From a bacterium (lineage in GTDB: Bacteria > Cyanobacteriota > Vampirovibrionia > Gastranaerophilales > Gastranaerophilaceae): a stretch of 64,000 nucleotides of DNA. Each line of letters begins with the position of its first letter. Positions within the stretch are counted from its first letter, which is position 1. Shown here in pieces: positions 9,211 to 17,194 of this stretch. Below the pieces are notes generated by a model. It did no database searches and was not told the origin of the DNA. It saw only the letters and a list, made by a program, of their open reading frames with translations. A program made the position numbers and the translations under genes. The stretch lies in NCBI GenBank assembly GCA_017559905.1, contig JAFYQF010000012.1:186001-250000 (forward strand), in the 5' to 3' direction.

Positions 9211-9861
9211 ATGGAAAATGCACTGATAATTATATTTGGACTAACAATGTTGTATATGGCTGCTACAAGCCGATTGATGGCTCACGTGAGAATTCTTGTA
9301 TTGCAAGGAATTCTGTTATTCTTGATTTGTTATTTCGGGATTGAGCATGCTGATATTTTAACTATTTTGTTTTTAACTTTTGAAACTTTGATTGTAAAAG
9401 CAATTGTTATTCCTATGTTTTTGAATAAAATAGTAAAACAAACCCACGAATACCGAGATATGGAAGCTAATATTCCTCATTTTTATTGTTTGGTTATATC
9501 AAGTGTAATTTTATTTGCAGGATTTTTGATTTCTGATTTTCATTTTCCTGCGATAAAAATGATTAATCCGATTTATTTTGGTGTGTCGATTGCGGTTATT
9601 ATAATAAGTTTAATTTTGATTACAATTAAACATAAAATTTTAACAAATGTAATTGAATTTATAACTATGGAAAATGGTATATTTTTATTATCACTTTCTG
9701 TGGCAAAAGAAATGCCTGTGATTGTAAATTTGGGCGTTTTGTTAGACGTATTTATTGCGGTATTTATTTTAGGACTTCTTGTTAATCGAATTAATAAAGA
9801 GTTTGACGGCTTGGAAGTTACGCAGTTATCTGATTTGAAGGATTGTGAATATGATGATTAA
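9211..9861 (+). CDS. hyfE: Membrane subunit HyfE (NuoK-like)
   Basis: 216 residues, about seven membrane segments, matching hydrogenase-4 component E in length. The stretch ILFLTFETLIVKAIVIPMFL has the Glu and Lys inside the membrane expected of the NuoK-like half, and a second acidic residue follows near VIEFITMENGIFLLSL. It is thought to complete the proton path between the HyfC anchor and the antiporter-like subunits. The ribosome site is AGGTGA. Its end overlaps the start of hyfF by about 10 bases, which suggests coupled translation. Confidence 0.8.
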   Translation: MENALIIIFGLTMLYMAATSRLMAHVRILVLQGILLFLICYFGIEHADILTILFLTFETLIVKAIVIPMFLNKIVKQTHEYRDMEANIPHFYCLVISSVILFAGFLISDFHFPAIKMINPIYFGVSIAVIIISLILITIKHKILTNVIEFITMENGIFLLSLSVAKEMPVIVNLGVLLDVFIAVFILGLLVNRINKEFDGLEVTQLSDLKDCEYDD

Positions 9862-11281
9862 TTTGTTGTTGATATTTCCGATAATAGCTTGCTTGATAAT
9901 GTTAATTTTCAAGGCAAAGTGGATGAATAATTTCTTTATAAATTTGTATGCAATAGGGCATTTGGTTGTATCAGTTTTGTGTGCAGTTAATTTGCCTGTA
10001 GCATCAAGCAAATATTTTTTGGTAGATTCGTGTAATATTATTTTCTTATTAATTTTGTCAATTGTATTTATGGCAGTTGCTGTTTATAATAATGGATACA
10101 TTAAACACGAAACAACTGATGTAAAAAGATTAAGACATTATTCATATATGATTTTGATTTTTGTGTTGTCAATGACTGGTGCGATTGTTAGCACGAACCT
10201 TGGATTATCTTGGGTTTTCATTGAGGCAACAACTTTGGCAAGTGCGTATTTGATTTACTTTAATAAAACAAAAACTGCAATCGAAGCAGCTTGGAAATAT
10301 GTTTATATTTGTTCAATTGGTATTGCGTTAGCTTTTGTTGGGATTATTCTTTTAACTATTTCAACAGGTAATATGAATTCACTTTCATATCATGATTTGT
10401 ACGACAGTGCTGCAACATTTAATCAGTTTTGGTTGAAGTTATCATTTGTGTTTGTGTTGTTTGGTATTGGTACAAAAATGGGGCTTGCGCCTGTTCATTT
10501 TTGGTTGCCTGATGCGCATTCAGAATCTCCATCACCTATTTCAGGTTTGTTGTCTGCTGCGTTATTGAATTCAGCGTTTCTTATTATTTTGAATGTTTAT
10601 AAAATTACAATGCTTGCGGGATGTGCTGATTTTGGCAGAGGAATGATGTTGGTAATGGGATTTTTGTCATTGTTTATAACTGCAGTGTTCGTTTTCCATA
10701 TAAACAATTACAAAAGAATGTTGGCTTATTCTTCTGTAGAAAATATGGGAATTCTTGTGATTGGGACTGCGATTGGTGGGGTTGCAATGTATGCTGCAAT
10801 TCTACATATGATTGGGCATTCATTGATTAAAGCATCTTTCTTTTTAACTTCTGGGAATATTTTAGAAATTTATAAAACTAAAAAAATAAAATCAGTTGCG
10901 GGTATTTTAAAAACTGATAAAAAAACAGGCTGGCTTTGGGTTGCTTCTTTCTTGGGTATTGTTGCTTTTCCACCGTCAGTTTTATTTATAAGTGAATTTT
11001 TGATGATAAAAGAAATGATTACTAAAGGTCATTATATCCTTTGTGGATTATTCGTAATTCTTTTGACAATTGTGTTGTATGGTTTGGCAAAAGCTGTTAT
11101 TAGAATGAGTTTTGGGCAAGCTAATTTGGAAAAAAATTACGATGAAAATGTGAAAAATGTTAGTTTTGGAATGTATTTACCTCAAGTAATTTTGCTTGTT
11201 ATGGCGTTTATTTTGGGTGTGTATGTTCCGAAATTTTTGGATGTAATGATTAATGGTACAATCGCGGTATTAGTGGGGTAA
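9851..11281 (+). CDS. hyfF: Proton-conducting antiporter-like subunit, HyfF/NuoN type
   Basis: 476 residues from the ATG at 9851, which sits 8 bases after AAGGA; the frame is open from a GTG at 9845. About 14 membrane segments. Key family residues are visible in LSWVFIEATTLASAYL (TM5 Glu), GLAPVHFWLPDAHSESPSPIS, and MLAYSSVENMGILVIG. A second antiporter-like subunit in one operon is normal for hydrogenase-4-type complexes (HyfB, D, F); a HyfD homologue is missing here, so the membrane arm has two such subunits. Confidence 0.83.
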   Translation: MMINLLLIFPIIACLIMLIFKAKWMNNFFINLYAIGHLVVSVLCAVNLPVASSKYFLVDSCNIIFLLILSIVFMAVAVYNNGYIKHETTDVKRLRHYSYMILIFVLSMTGAIVSTNLGLSWVFIEATTLASAYLIYFNKTKTAIEAAWKYVYICSIGIALAFVGIILLTISTGNMNSLSYHDLYDSAATFNQFWLKLSFVFVLFGIGTKMGLAPVHFWLPDAHSESPSPISGLLSAALLNSAFLIILNVYKITMLAGCADFGRGMMLVMGFLSLFITAVFVFHINNYKRMLAYSSVENMGILVIGTAIGGVAMYAAILHMIGHSLIKASFFLTSGNILEIYKTKKIKSVAGILKTDKKTGWLWVASFLGIVAFPPSVLFISEFLMIKEMITKGHYILCGLFVILLTIVLYGLAKAVIRMSFGQANLEKNYDENVKNVSFGMYLPQVILLVMAFILGVYVPKFLDVMINGTIAVLVG

Positions 11282-11284
11282 TTT

Positions 11285-12742
11285 ATGATGAACTGGATTG
11301 AAACTAAAAATAATGAACCTATAAATTTGAATGAAATTCCTTGCTTAAATATTGTTGATTTGAGAAAAGAAATTTTGGAGATTAAAAAGCGTGTTGTTGG
11401 ATTTTTTGGACAACCGTTTGGTGCTGGTGTAAAACTTTTTGTTATTATGGCGGATGATGAACAAGGTAAACTTTTTGTATCATCAGCATATTTCAATGAG
11501 AATGAAAAATCTTACGATTCTATAACAAAAGATATTCCAGCGTTCCACATGTTTGAGAGAGAATTTTTTGAAGAGTTTAAGATTAAACCTTTGAAACATC
11601 CTTGGTTAAAACCTGTAAGAAACCATAAAAAAGAATATCCGTTCTTTGAAATTCAAGGAGAAGAAATTCACCAAGTAGGTGTTGGTCCAATTCACGCAGG
11701 TGTAATTGAACCTGGACACTTTAGATTTATGTGTAACGGTGAAAAAGTTTATGATTTGGAAATCCGTTTAGGATACCAACATCGTGGAGTTGAAGATTTG
11801 TTTTTACAAAATCCAACTAACCAACTTGCAGAATCTGTTTGTGGTGATAGCGTGATTGCATATAATTTAGCTTATTCAAAAGCGATGGAAGCTTTGTTGA
11901 ATATCGAAGTTTCTAATAAAGCTCAATTGATAAGATTAATTGCGCTAGAGATGGAACGTGTGGCAATTCACATTGGCGATTTGGGTGCAATTGCTGGTGA
12001 CACTGCTTACCAAATGGGTAATGCAATTTTTGGTGCTACAAGAACTTTAGTTATAAATTCTTTGCTTGAAATTTCTGGTAGTCGTTTTGGTAGAGGTTTG
12101 ATTAAAGTTGGCGGTGTAAATTTCGATATTGATGAAAAATTAGCACAAAATATTTTGAAAACTTTAGAAAAAGTAGGCGCTGATGTAAAACGTACGACTA
12201 CAACAATGTTAAAATCAGCAACAGTAATTTCAAGATTAGAAAGAACTGGTGTTGTAAGTTATGAAAGTGCAAAAGCATTGGGACTTGTTGGTATGGCTGG
12301 ACGTGCGTCAGGTGTGGAATTGGATTCAAGATTTGATTTCCCTGACAAATGGTTTATGGATAAAGATGACAAAAAATTCAAAGCAACAGGTGATGTTTAT
12401 TCAAGAACTCGCTTGAGATATAAAGAAATTATGCAGTCATTATCTTTGATTAGAAAATTTATGCGAATGTTGCCTGAATATAAAAATGAACCGCTTTTAG
12501 TTCCTGTTAATAACGGTTTGTATGGTGAAAAATTTGTTGTTTCAATTGTTGAAGGTTGGAGAGGTGAAGTCATTCACACTGCAATTACCGATAATAATGG
12601 CAGATTATCTCGTTACAAGATTAAAGACCCATCATTTAACAATTGGTATGGTTTAGCAATGGCGGTTAGAAACAATGGTATTTCTGATTTTCCATTGTGT
12701 AACAAGAGTTTTAACTTGTCGTATTGCGGAAATGATTTGTAG
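11285..12742 (+). CDS. Fused NuoC-NuoD-type large subunit (HyfG-like) lacking NiFe ligands
   Basis: 485 residues. Residues 1-~130 resemble the 30-kDa NuoC/HycE N-terminal domain; the rest is the NiFe-hydrogenase large-subunit / NuoD fold, shown by GVGPIHAGVIEPGHFRF, LGYQHRGVEDLF and RLIALEMERVAIHIGDLG. True group 4 hydrogenases hold NiFe with CGxC near the first motif and CxxC near the end. Here the first motif reads VCGDSVIAYN (Cys186, but Ser189 in place of the second Cys), and the tail reads PLCNKSFNLSYCGNDL, with Cys472 and Cys481 eight residues apart. So NiFe is unlikely to be bound, and an Ehr-type electron-transfer role fits better than H2 chemistry. No maturation (hyp) genes are present in the window. 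Confidence 0.85.
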   Translation: MMNWIETKNNEPINLNEIPCLNIVDLRKEILEIKKRVVGFFGQPFGAGVKLFVIMADDEQGKLFVSSAYFNENEKSYDSITKDIPAFHMFEREFFEEFKIKPLKHPWLKPVRNHKKEYPFFEIQGEEIHQVGVGPIHAGVIEPGHFRFMCNGEKVYDLEIRLGYQHRGVEDLFLQNPTNQLAESVCGDSVIAYNLAYSKAMEALLNIEVSNKAQLIRLIALEMERVAIHIGDLGAIAGDTAYQMGNAIFGATRTLVINSLLEISGSRFGRGLIKVGGVNFDIDEKLAQNILKTLEKVGADVKRTTTTMLKSATVISRLERTGVVSYESAKALGLVGMAGRASGVELDSRFDFPDKWFMDKDDKKFKATGDVYSRTRLRYKEIMQSLSLIRKFMRMLPEYKNEPLLVPVNNGLYGEKFVVSIVEGWRGEVIHTAITDNNGRLSRYKIKDPSFNNWYGLAMAVRNNGISDFPLCNKSFNLSYCGNDL

Positions 12743-12801
12743 GTATTGAATTTTTAAGTGAATAAGTACATTTTATAAAATTTGAAAATAAAGGATAAAA
12801 A

Positions 12802-13545
12802 ATGTTAGAAACTTTAAAGTTAAGAATATATCAAGGTGAACAGTTTATAAAAGACATTCCAAATGCACCAATGCGAAGCCAGTTCAGAGGATTTCCAAAA
12901 ATAAACAAAGGTGTGGATATTTCTCCTTGCAATGGTGTTTGTCCAACGGGTGCTTTGGATGTGGAAAATTATTCAATTGATATGGGCAAGTGTACTTTTT
13001 GTGGAGCTTGTTCAAATGCTTGTGGAGCAGTTGAATTTACGAATAATTACAAGTTAGCGTCAACAAAGCGTGAAAATTTAATCGTTACATCTGATATGAC
13101 TTTTGAAGAATTTAGAAAAACTGCGTATGAAGTTAGAAAAGAAATTAAACAAGTCTTTGGAAAATCTTTAAAGTTAAGACAAGTATCAGCGGCAGGTTGT
13201 AACGGTTGCGAGATGGAGTTGAATGCTTGCTCTAACGTAAACTTTGATATGGGTAGATTTGGGATTGATTTTGTAGCTTCACCAAGACATGCTGACGGTA
13301 TAGTTATCACAGGACCTATTTCTGAAAATATGGCGTATGCGTTAGAAGATTGTTATAAGTCTACACCTGACCCTAAAGTTGTTATTCTTTGTGGAGCTTG
13401 CGCAATTAGTGGTGGTGTGTTCCAAAATTCAAATAAATTGAATAGAGAATTTTTAGAAAAATACCCAATAGATTTGTATATACCAGGATGTCCAGTTCAT
13501 CCGTTGACATTTATTAATGCGGTTGTAGATTTTATTAAAAAATAA
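12802..13545 (+). CDS. Ferredoxin domain fused to NuoB/HyfI-type small subunit
   Basis: 247 residues. Residues 40-78 are a ferredoxin-like segment with one full motif CTFCGACSNAC (Cys64, 67, 70, 74) preceded by PCNGVCPTGAL (Cys43, Cys47). The first two cysteines of the upstream motif are missing, so only one 4Fe-4S cluster is expected from this part. From residue 120 on it is the NuoB / group 4 small subunit: GCNGCEME (Cys133, 136), CGACAISGG (Cys200) and PGCPVHP (Cys230) hold the proximal cluster. Fusion of what is HyfH and HyfI elsewhere would give a short wire from a soluble donor to the large subunit. AAGGA precedes ATG; 59 bases separate it from the large-subunit gene. Confidence 0.85.
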   Translation: MLETLKLRIYQGEQFIKDIPNAPMRSQFRGFPKINKGVDISPCNGVCPTGALDVENYSIDMGKCTFCGACSNACGAVEFTNNYKLASTKRENLIVTSDMTFEEFRKTAYEVRKEIKQVFGKSLKLRQVSAAGCNGCEMELNACSNVNFDMGRFGIDFVASPRHADGIVITGPISENMAYALEDCYKSTPDPKVVILCGACAISGGVFQNSNKLNREFLEKYPIDLYIPGCPVHPLTFINAVVDFIKK

Positions 13546-13552
13546 ATTTTTA

Positions 13553-13561
13553 TGCGATAAT
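13553..13561 (+). promoter_or_regulatory. Extended -10 promoter placed for a leaderless mRNA
   Basis: TGC-GATAAT, ending 7 bases before ATG 13569. No Shine-Dalgarno lies between. It begins inside the short gap after the hydrogenase-related operon. Confidence 0.4.
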
Positions 13562-13568
13562 TAGTTTT

Positions 13569-14249
13569 ATGGCAACGAATTTTGATTTTTTAAAAAGTAC
13601 AGATAAAAATCTTTTTGATATTATCACAGAGGCAGAGAAGCTTTATCGTGATGAATATTTTGAGCAGTGTATGGGGCAAACCAGACGTTTTGGCGAACAT
13701 GTTTGCAAAGATGTTTTGGGAAACCGTCGTACAACAGAAGAAACTTTTGATGATATGTTGGCAACTTTAAAAGATAAATCAAAAGGTAATCCTCAAGAAA
13801 AAGAATTTTTAGATGATTTGTATTTTCTTAAGAAGAATGGGAACAAATCTGTTCACGGTGCAACTGTGAAAAAAGACGGGCTTGTTGCTTTAGAATGCTT
13901 GCAAAGAGCCTTTGAAGTTGCGATTAGTTATTCTGTTTTTAAAAACGGACCTTCTGACAAATTGATGCGACTTCAGTATGATACAGAATTAATGTTGACA
14001 GGTAAGAAAAATAAATCTTTAAGTGAAAGATATTCTCAAGCTAAAATTAAGGCGCAAAAAACAAAAAGTTTTGAAGAAAAACCTAAAAAATTAGTCAACA
14101 AAACCACTAACAAAAAACAAGCTAAAAAATACAAAGTTCAAAAAGAAAAAACTTCAAAGATTTCATTATTTTGGATAATAATGTTGATTGCATTTACAAT
14201 GTCATTAACTACAATTGGATTGTTGATGCTTTCGGCAGTAAAACCGTAG
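13569..14249 (+). CDS. DUF4145-like protein with C-terminal membrane anchor
   Basis: 226 residues. Residues 10-125 form a helical domain with the pattern of DUF4145 / HEPN-like proteins: a first helix IITEAEKLYRDEYFEQCMGQ, R-x2-E-x2-C around residue 40, a conserved DLYFLKKNGNKSVHG, and a final helix with CLQRAFEVAISYSVF. Residues 150-195 are very basic and probably unstructured. A single hydrophobic segment (about 200-223) would anchor the C terminus in the membrane with the helical domain inside the cell. DUF4145 domains are often attached to restriction or nuclease modules, but no such module is here. The function is unknown. The next gene follows after 11 bases. Confidence 0.65.
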   Translation: MATNFDFLKSTDKNLFDIITEAEKLYRDEYFEQCMGQTRRFGEHVCKDVLGNRRTTEETFDDMLATLKDKSKGNPQEKEFLDDLYFLKKNGNKSVHGATVKKDGLVALECLQRAFEVAISYSVFKNGPSDKLMRLQYDTELMLTGKKNKSLSERYSQAKIKAQKTKSFEEKPKKLVNKTTNKKQAKKYKVQKEKTSKISLFWIIMLIAFTMSLTTIGLLMLSAVKP

Positions 14250-14260
14250 AGAGGAATTTT

Positions 14261-14743
14261 ATGACAGAATATAAAAAATATTTAGACAATGGGATTTACG
14301 ATATTCAAGACGGCAAATTTAAAAGTGCAATTGAAAATATAAACAAATCGTTAGAACTTAAAAACGATTGGGAAATTCCTTATTTTTATAGAGCAGTTGC
14401 ATATCAAGCTTTGGAAGATTTTGATGAAGCGATGCTTGATTATACAAAAGCGTTACAGTTGAATGATAAGATGACTGATGCTTATTACAATCGTGCAAAA
14501 ATTACGCTTTCAAGAAAAGATATTCAAAATCCTGATATTGAAAAAGCTGTTTCGGATTTAGAAAAAGCACTTGAACTTGACCCGAAATTTATTGATGCAC
14601 TTTTTGCAATGGCTGCGGCACAAAAGAAATTAGAAAATTATCATAAAGCGCTTGAGTATCTTGAAAAATTAATTCAAATTGAACCTGACGCAATTCAAGC
14701 AAAAGCACTTAAAAAATTGATTTTGCAAAAGTATATTATATAA
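14261..14743 (+). CDS. Tetratricopeptide repeat protein
   Basis: 160 residues, start chosen at ATG 14261, 6 bases after GAGAGGAA; an earlier open codon at 14171 would overlap the previous gene by 79 bases. It contains about four TPR units: the first around residues 8-40 (GIYDIQDGKFKSAIENINKS), then IPYFYRAVAYQALEDFDEAM with YTKALQLNDK, a longer third unit with ALELDPKFIDALF, and a fourth ending IQIEPDAIQAKA. TPRs bind other proteins. Tight linkage to the DUF4145-like membrane protein suggests the two work together; no further role can be read. Confidence 0.8.
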   Translation: MTEYKKYLDNGIYDIQDGKFKSAIENINKSLELKNDWEIPYFYRAVAYQALEDFDEAMLDYTKALQLNDKMTDAYYNRAKITLSRKDIQNPDIEKAVSDLEKALELDPKFIDALFAMAAAQKKLENYHKALEYLEKLIQIEPDAIQAKALKKLILQKYII

Positions 14744-14815
14744 AGGTTTTGGCTTTATATAAACTTATTTTCATGATAAACTACTGTTGAAATAATAACA
14801 AAAGGAGAGTGAAAA

Positions 14816-16126
14816 ATGACTCAAACATGTATTTGTAATTTAGGATTGAAAAGCGATTTTTATGGCTTTGATTTTTCTAAATATGAAGCTAATGTTGAAA
14901 AATTCGTTTCAGAATTTTCAAAAAGAGCAAACGTAAAAGGACAATTTTTAAACTGGGTTAACCTACCACAAGAACAAGCAAAAAGAGTTGATGAAATTTA
15001 CTCATTAGCATCTAAATTAAAAAGCCAAACAGGCGCTAAAAAATTAAGCGTAATGGGTATTGGCGGTTCAAAACACACAGTAGAACATATGTTGAGTATA
15101 AATGGCTTGAATGTATGTCAAGATGTTGTTGAATTTTATTCAGATGTTGATTCTGCAAGTTTTGAAAGGTTTTTGGCAAGAATTGGTGGAGATGTTACAT
15201 CATCAAACTACATGATTGCATCAAAATCAGGTTCAACTTTTGAAACAAAAGATGGTTTTTTAAGAATTCAAGACAGACTTGTTGAAGCATACAAAGCTCA
15301 AGGAAAATCTCAAGCTGAAGCTGAAACAATGACAGCAAAACACTTTATCGCAGTTACTGATGGTAACAGTGAAAAAAGTGAACTTCGTAGAACATCTATT
15401 GCAAACGGTTGGTTAGGTGATTTGTTCATTCATGATGACGTTGGTGGAAGATTCTCTGCGTTTGATGATCACGCATTGTTCACTCTTGCTTACGCTGGTA
15501 TGAAAAAAGAAGATATGGTTGAAATGTTAGAAGCTGCTCAAGCTGTTTCTGAAAAATCTTTATCTTCTGATTTTAAATGCAACTTGGCTTTAAAAGAAGG
15601 TATCTTCTGGGCTGATGCAAAAATGAATGGTATTGAAGCTTCTGTTCACCAATATATGGGTGCAATTTTTGAAAACACAGTTTACTGGCATGCACAAATG
15701 CAAAATGAATCTGTAAAAGATACATTGAAACAAGTTGCAAAAGTTCCTGATGCTATGCACCACTCTGCTGAAGCTCATTTTAACCCTGCAAACAAATTGG
15801 TATTTGCTTTGACAGTTGTTGCTGATAACGGTGAATGCAGAGAAAACGCAGAAAGCTACATTGATGCATTATGCAAATCTTATGAAGTTTCAGGCGCATT
15901 CTTTAGCGAAAAAGTTGAAACTAGAGGAATGGGCTTGACTCCTGCTGCAGCTGGTGCGTTAACTCAATTAAGAGCATTTGCAACAGTTTACCAAGAAATT
16001 GTTGAAAAAATTGAAGGTGGAGTTGCATTCCCAGAAGTTCTAGATAGCGTTCTTCAACCACACGTTGAATTCTATAAAAAGAACCTTAAAGGTGGAGTTG
16101 TAGTTCCTGGTAGAATTTCAAAATAA
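14816..16126 (+). CDS. pgi: Glucose-6-phosphate isomerase
   Basis: 436 residues. Family motifs present: VMGIGGSKHTVEHML (phosphosugar-binding start), ASKSGSTFETKDGF (the sugar-phosphate SIS signature), and HDDVGGRFSAFDDHALF. It interconverts glucose 6-phosphate and fructose 6-phosphate in the cytoplasm, for glycolysis and gluconeogenesis. It is closer in length to the ~440-residue bacterial form than to the 550-residue E. coli form. The gene stands alone, with ribosome site AAGGAGAGTG before ATG and its own terminator. Confidence 0.88.
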   Translation: MTQTCICNLGLKSDFYGFDFSKYEANVEKFVSEFSKRANVKGQFLNWVNLPQEQAKRVDEIYSLASKLKSQTGAKKLSVMGIGGSKHTVEHMLSINGLNVCQDVVEFYSDVDSASFERFLARIGGDVTSSNYMIASKSGSTFETKDGFLRIQDRLVEAYKAQGKSQAEAETMTAKHFIAVTDGNSEKSELRRTSIANGWLGDLFIHDDVGGRFSAFDDHALFTLAYAGMKKEDMVEMLEAAQAVSEKSLSSDFKCNLALKEGIFWADAKMNGIEASVHQYMGAIFENTVYWHAQMQNESVKDTLKQVAKVPDAMHHSAEAHFNPANKLVFALTVVADNGECRENAESYIDALCKSYEVSGAFFSEKVETRGMGLTPAAAGALTQLRAFATVYQEIVEKIEGGVAFPEVLDSVLQPHVEFYKKNLKGGVVVPGRISK

Positions 16127-16140
16127 TTGCAAATTTGAAT

Positions 16141-16171
16141 ACAAAAGGCGGGTGGAAGCCCGTCTTTTTGT
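16141..16171 (+). terminator. Rho-independent terminator of pgi
   Basis: ACAAAAGGCGGG, 6-base loop TGGAAG, CCCGTCTTTTTGT: a stem of up to 12 base pairs (one G-U) with a T run. Confidence 0.85.
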
Positions 16172-16194
16172 ATATATACTTATTTAGAAAAATA

Positions 16195-16203
16195 TGTTAT
16201 AAT
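16195..16203 (+). promoter_or_regulatory. Extended -10 promoter placed for a leaderless mRNA
   Basis: TGT-TATAAT, a perfect extended -10, ends 6 bases before ATG 16210, so transcription would start at or next to the start codon. There is no ribosome site and no clear -35. Confidence 0.55.
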
Positions 16204-16209
16204 GTATAT

Positions 16210-17127
16210 ATGATTGATTATGATGGTTTGTTGAAAAAGATTCCGCGCGTTAAGAAAATTCTTGACGATGGTTCTAATAGTACGCTTTATCACTATACAA
16301 AGCCTGAAAAGCTGTTAGGTATTTTGGAAACTGGTACTGTTCGATTTTCAAATGCGCTTTATTTGAATGATAAGGAAGAGGTTACGTACTCTTATAAATT
16401 GATTATTAGCCTTATTGATGAGATGCCAAATCTTAATCAAGAACTTTTTTCACGTATAAAGGAACATTTCCATCGCAAATATAAAAATATCGTGAATGGT
16501 AGCGACAACTTAAGCAATAGACATGAATATTATACAATTTCTTTTTCTACTGAGGGCGATAACTTGACGCTTTGGAATAACTATACCAAAGGTCAAAATT
16601 ATACAGGCTATAATATCGGTTTTTGTAAAAAAGATTTGATTGCAGATATGGAAAAACAAGGGTTCCATTCTGTGTATGGGAATATTATTTACAAACGTGA
16701 AATGCAAGAAACTGTTTTGAAATTAATTTTTGAAAAATGGAATAAACAGTTTGAAAAAATTGATTCTTCTAAAAAAACTCAAAAAAATATTGAAAAAATG
16801 CAAACAATAATGTTTGAATTGATAGATATTTTGTCAGTAGTGAGTTTATTTTTCAAAAACCCTCATTTCAAAGATGAAAAAGAATATCGTATAATTTTTA
16901 TTTCGCATTTTAATTTGAATGCGCATAAATCTACAAAAATATTTGAAAAAAATGGTCTTTTTGTCCCATATATTGAATACAAATTTTTGAAAAGGACAGT
17001 TAGTTCAATCAACATCGGACCTACGCTTGAGGAGAATATTTTTTACACAAGCACTTGTCGTATGTTGTTGAATTTTGGCTATGAGAAGAAGACTGTTAAT
17101 CGTTCAAAAATTCCGTTGAGATATTAA
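16210..17127 (+). CDS. DUF2971 family protein
   Basis: 305 residues starting at ATG 16210; an upstream frame to 16135 overlaps the pgi terminator and is rejected. It shows the DUF2971 pattern: LYHYTKPEKLLGILETGTVRF, then FSNALYLNDKEE, the central LTLWNNYTKGQNYTGYNIGF, and a late FKDEKEYRIIF. In this family the 'YHYT' start, the 'LNDxxE' and the 'W..Y' segment form one compact domain of unknown activity, found often as an accessory gene beside defence or mobile loci. No such locus is seen beside it. The protein is soluble and the mRNA appears leaderless. Confidence 0.8.
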   Translation: MIDYDGLLKKIPRVKKILDDGSNSTLYHYTKPEKLLGILETGTVRFSNALYLNDKEEVTYSYKLIISLIDEMPNLNQELFSRIKEHFHRKYKNIVNGSDNLSNRHEYYTISFSTEGDNLTLWNNYTKGQNYTGYNIGFCKKDLIADMEKQGFHSVYGNIIYKREMQETVLKLIFEKWNKQFEKIDSSKKTQKNIEKMQTIMFELIDILSVVSLFFKNPHFKDEKEYRIIFISHFNLNAHKSTKIFEKNGLFVPYIEYKFLKRTVSSINIGPTLEENIFYTSTCRMLLNFGYEKKTVNRSKIPLRY

Positions 17128-17143
17128 AAAAAATAGCAATTTT

Positions 17144-17171
17144 TTGTATTGAAAATACTTTATGGTAATAT
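17144..17171 (+). promoter_or_regulatory. Promoter of the aldose epimerase gene
   Basis: TTGTAT (17144-17149), 16 bases, TAATAT (17166-17171), with an extended TGG just before the -10. GAGGAAG precedes the chosen ATG. Confidence 0.5.
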
Positions 17172-17194
17172 ACTCTTGTATAGAGGAAGTGTGT

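Noticed and set aside
6298-13545. A hydrogen-evolving hydrogenase-4 or formate hydrogenlyase
   Set aside because: The large subunit lacks both paired-cysteine motifs, and there is no formate dehydrogenase, HyfD or maturation gene in the window.
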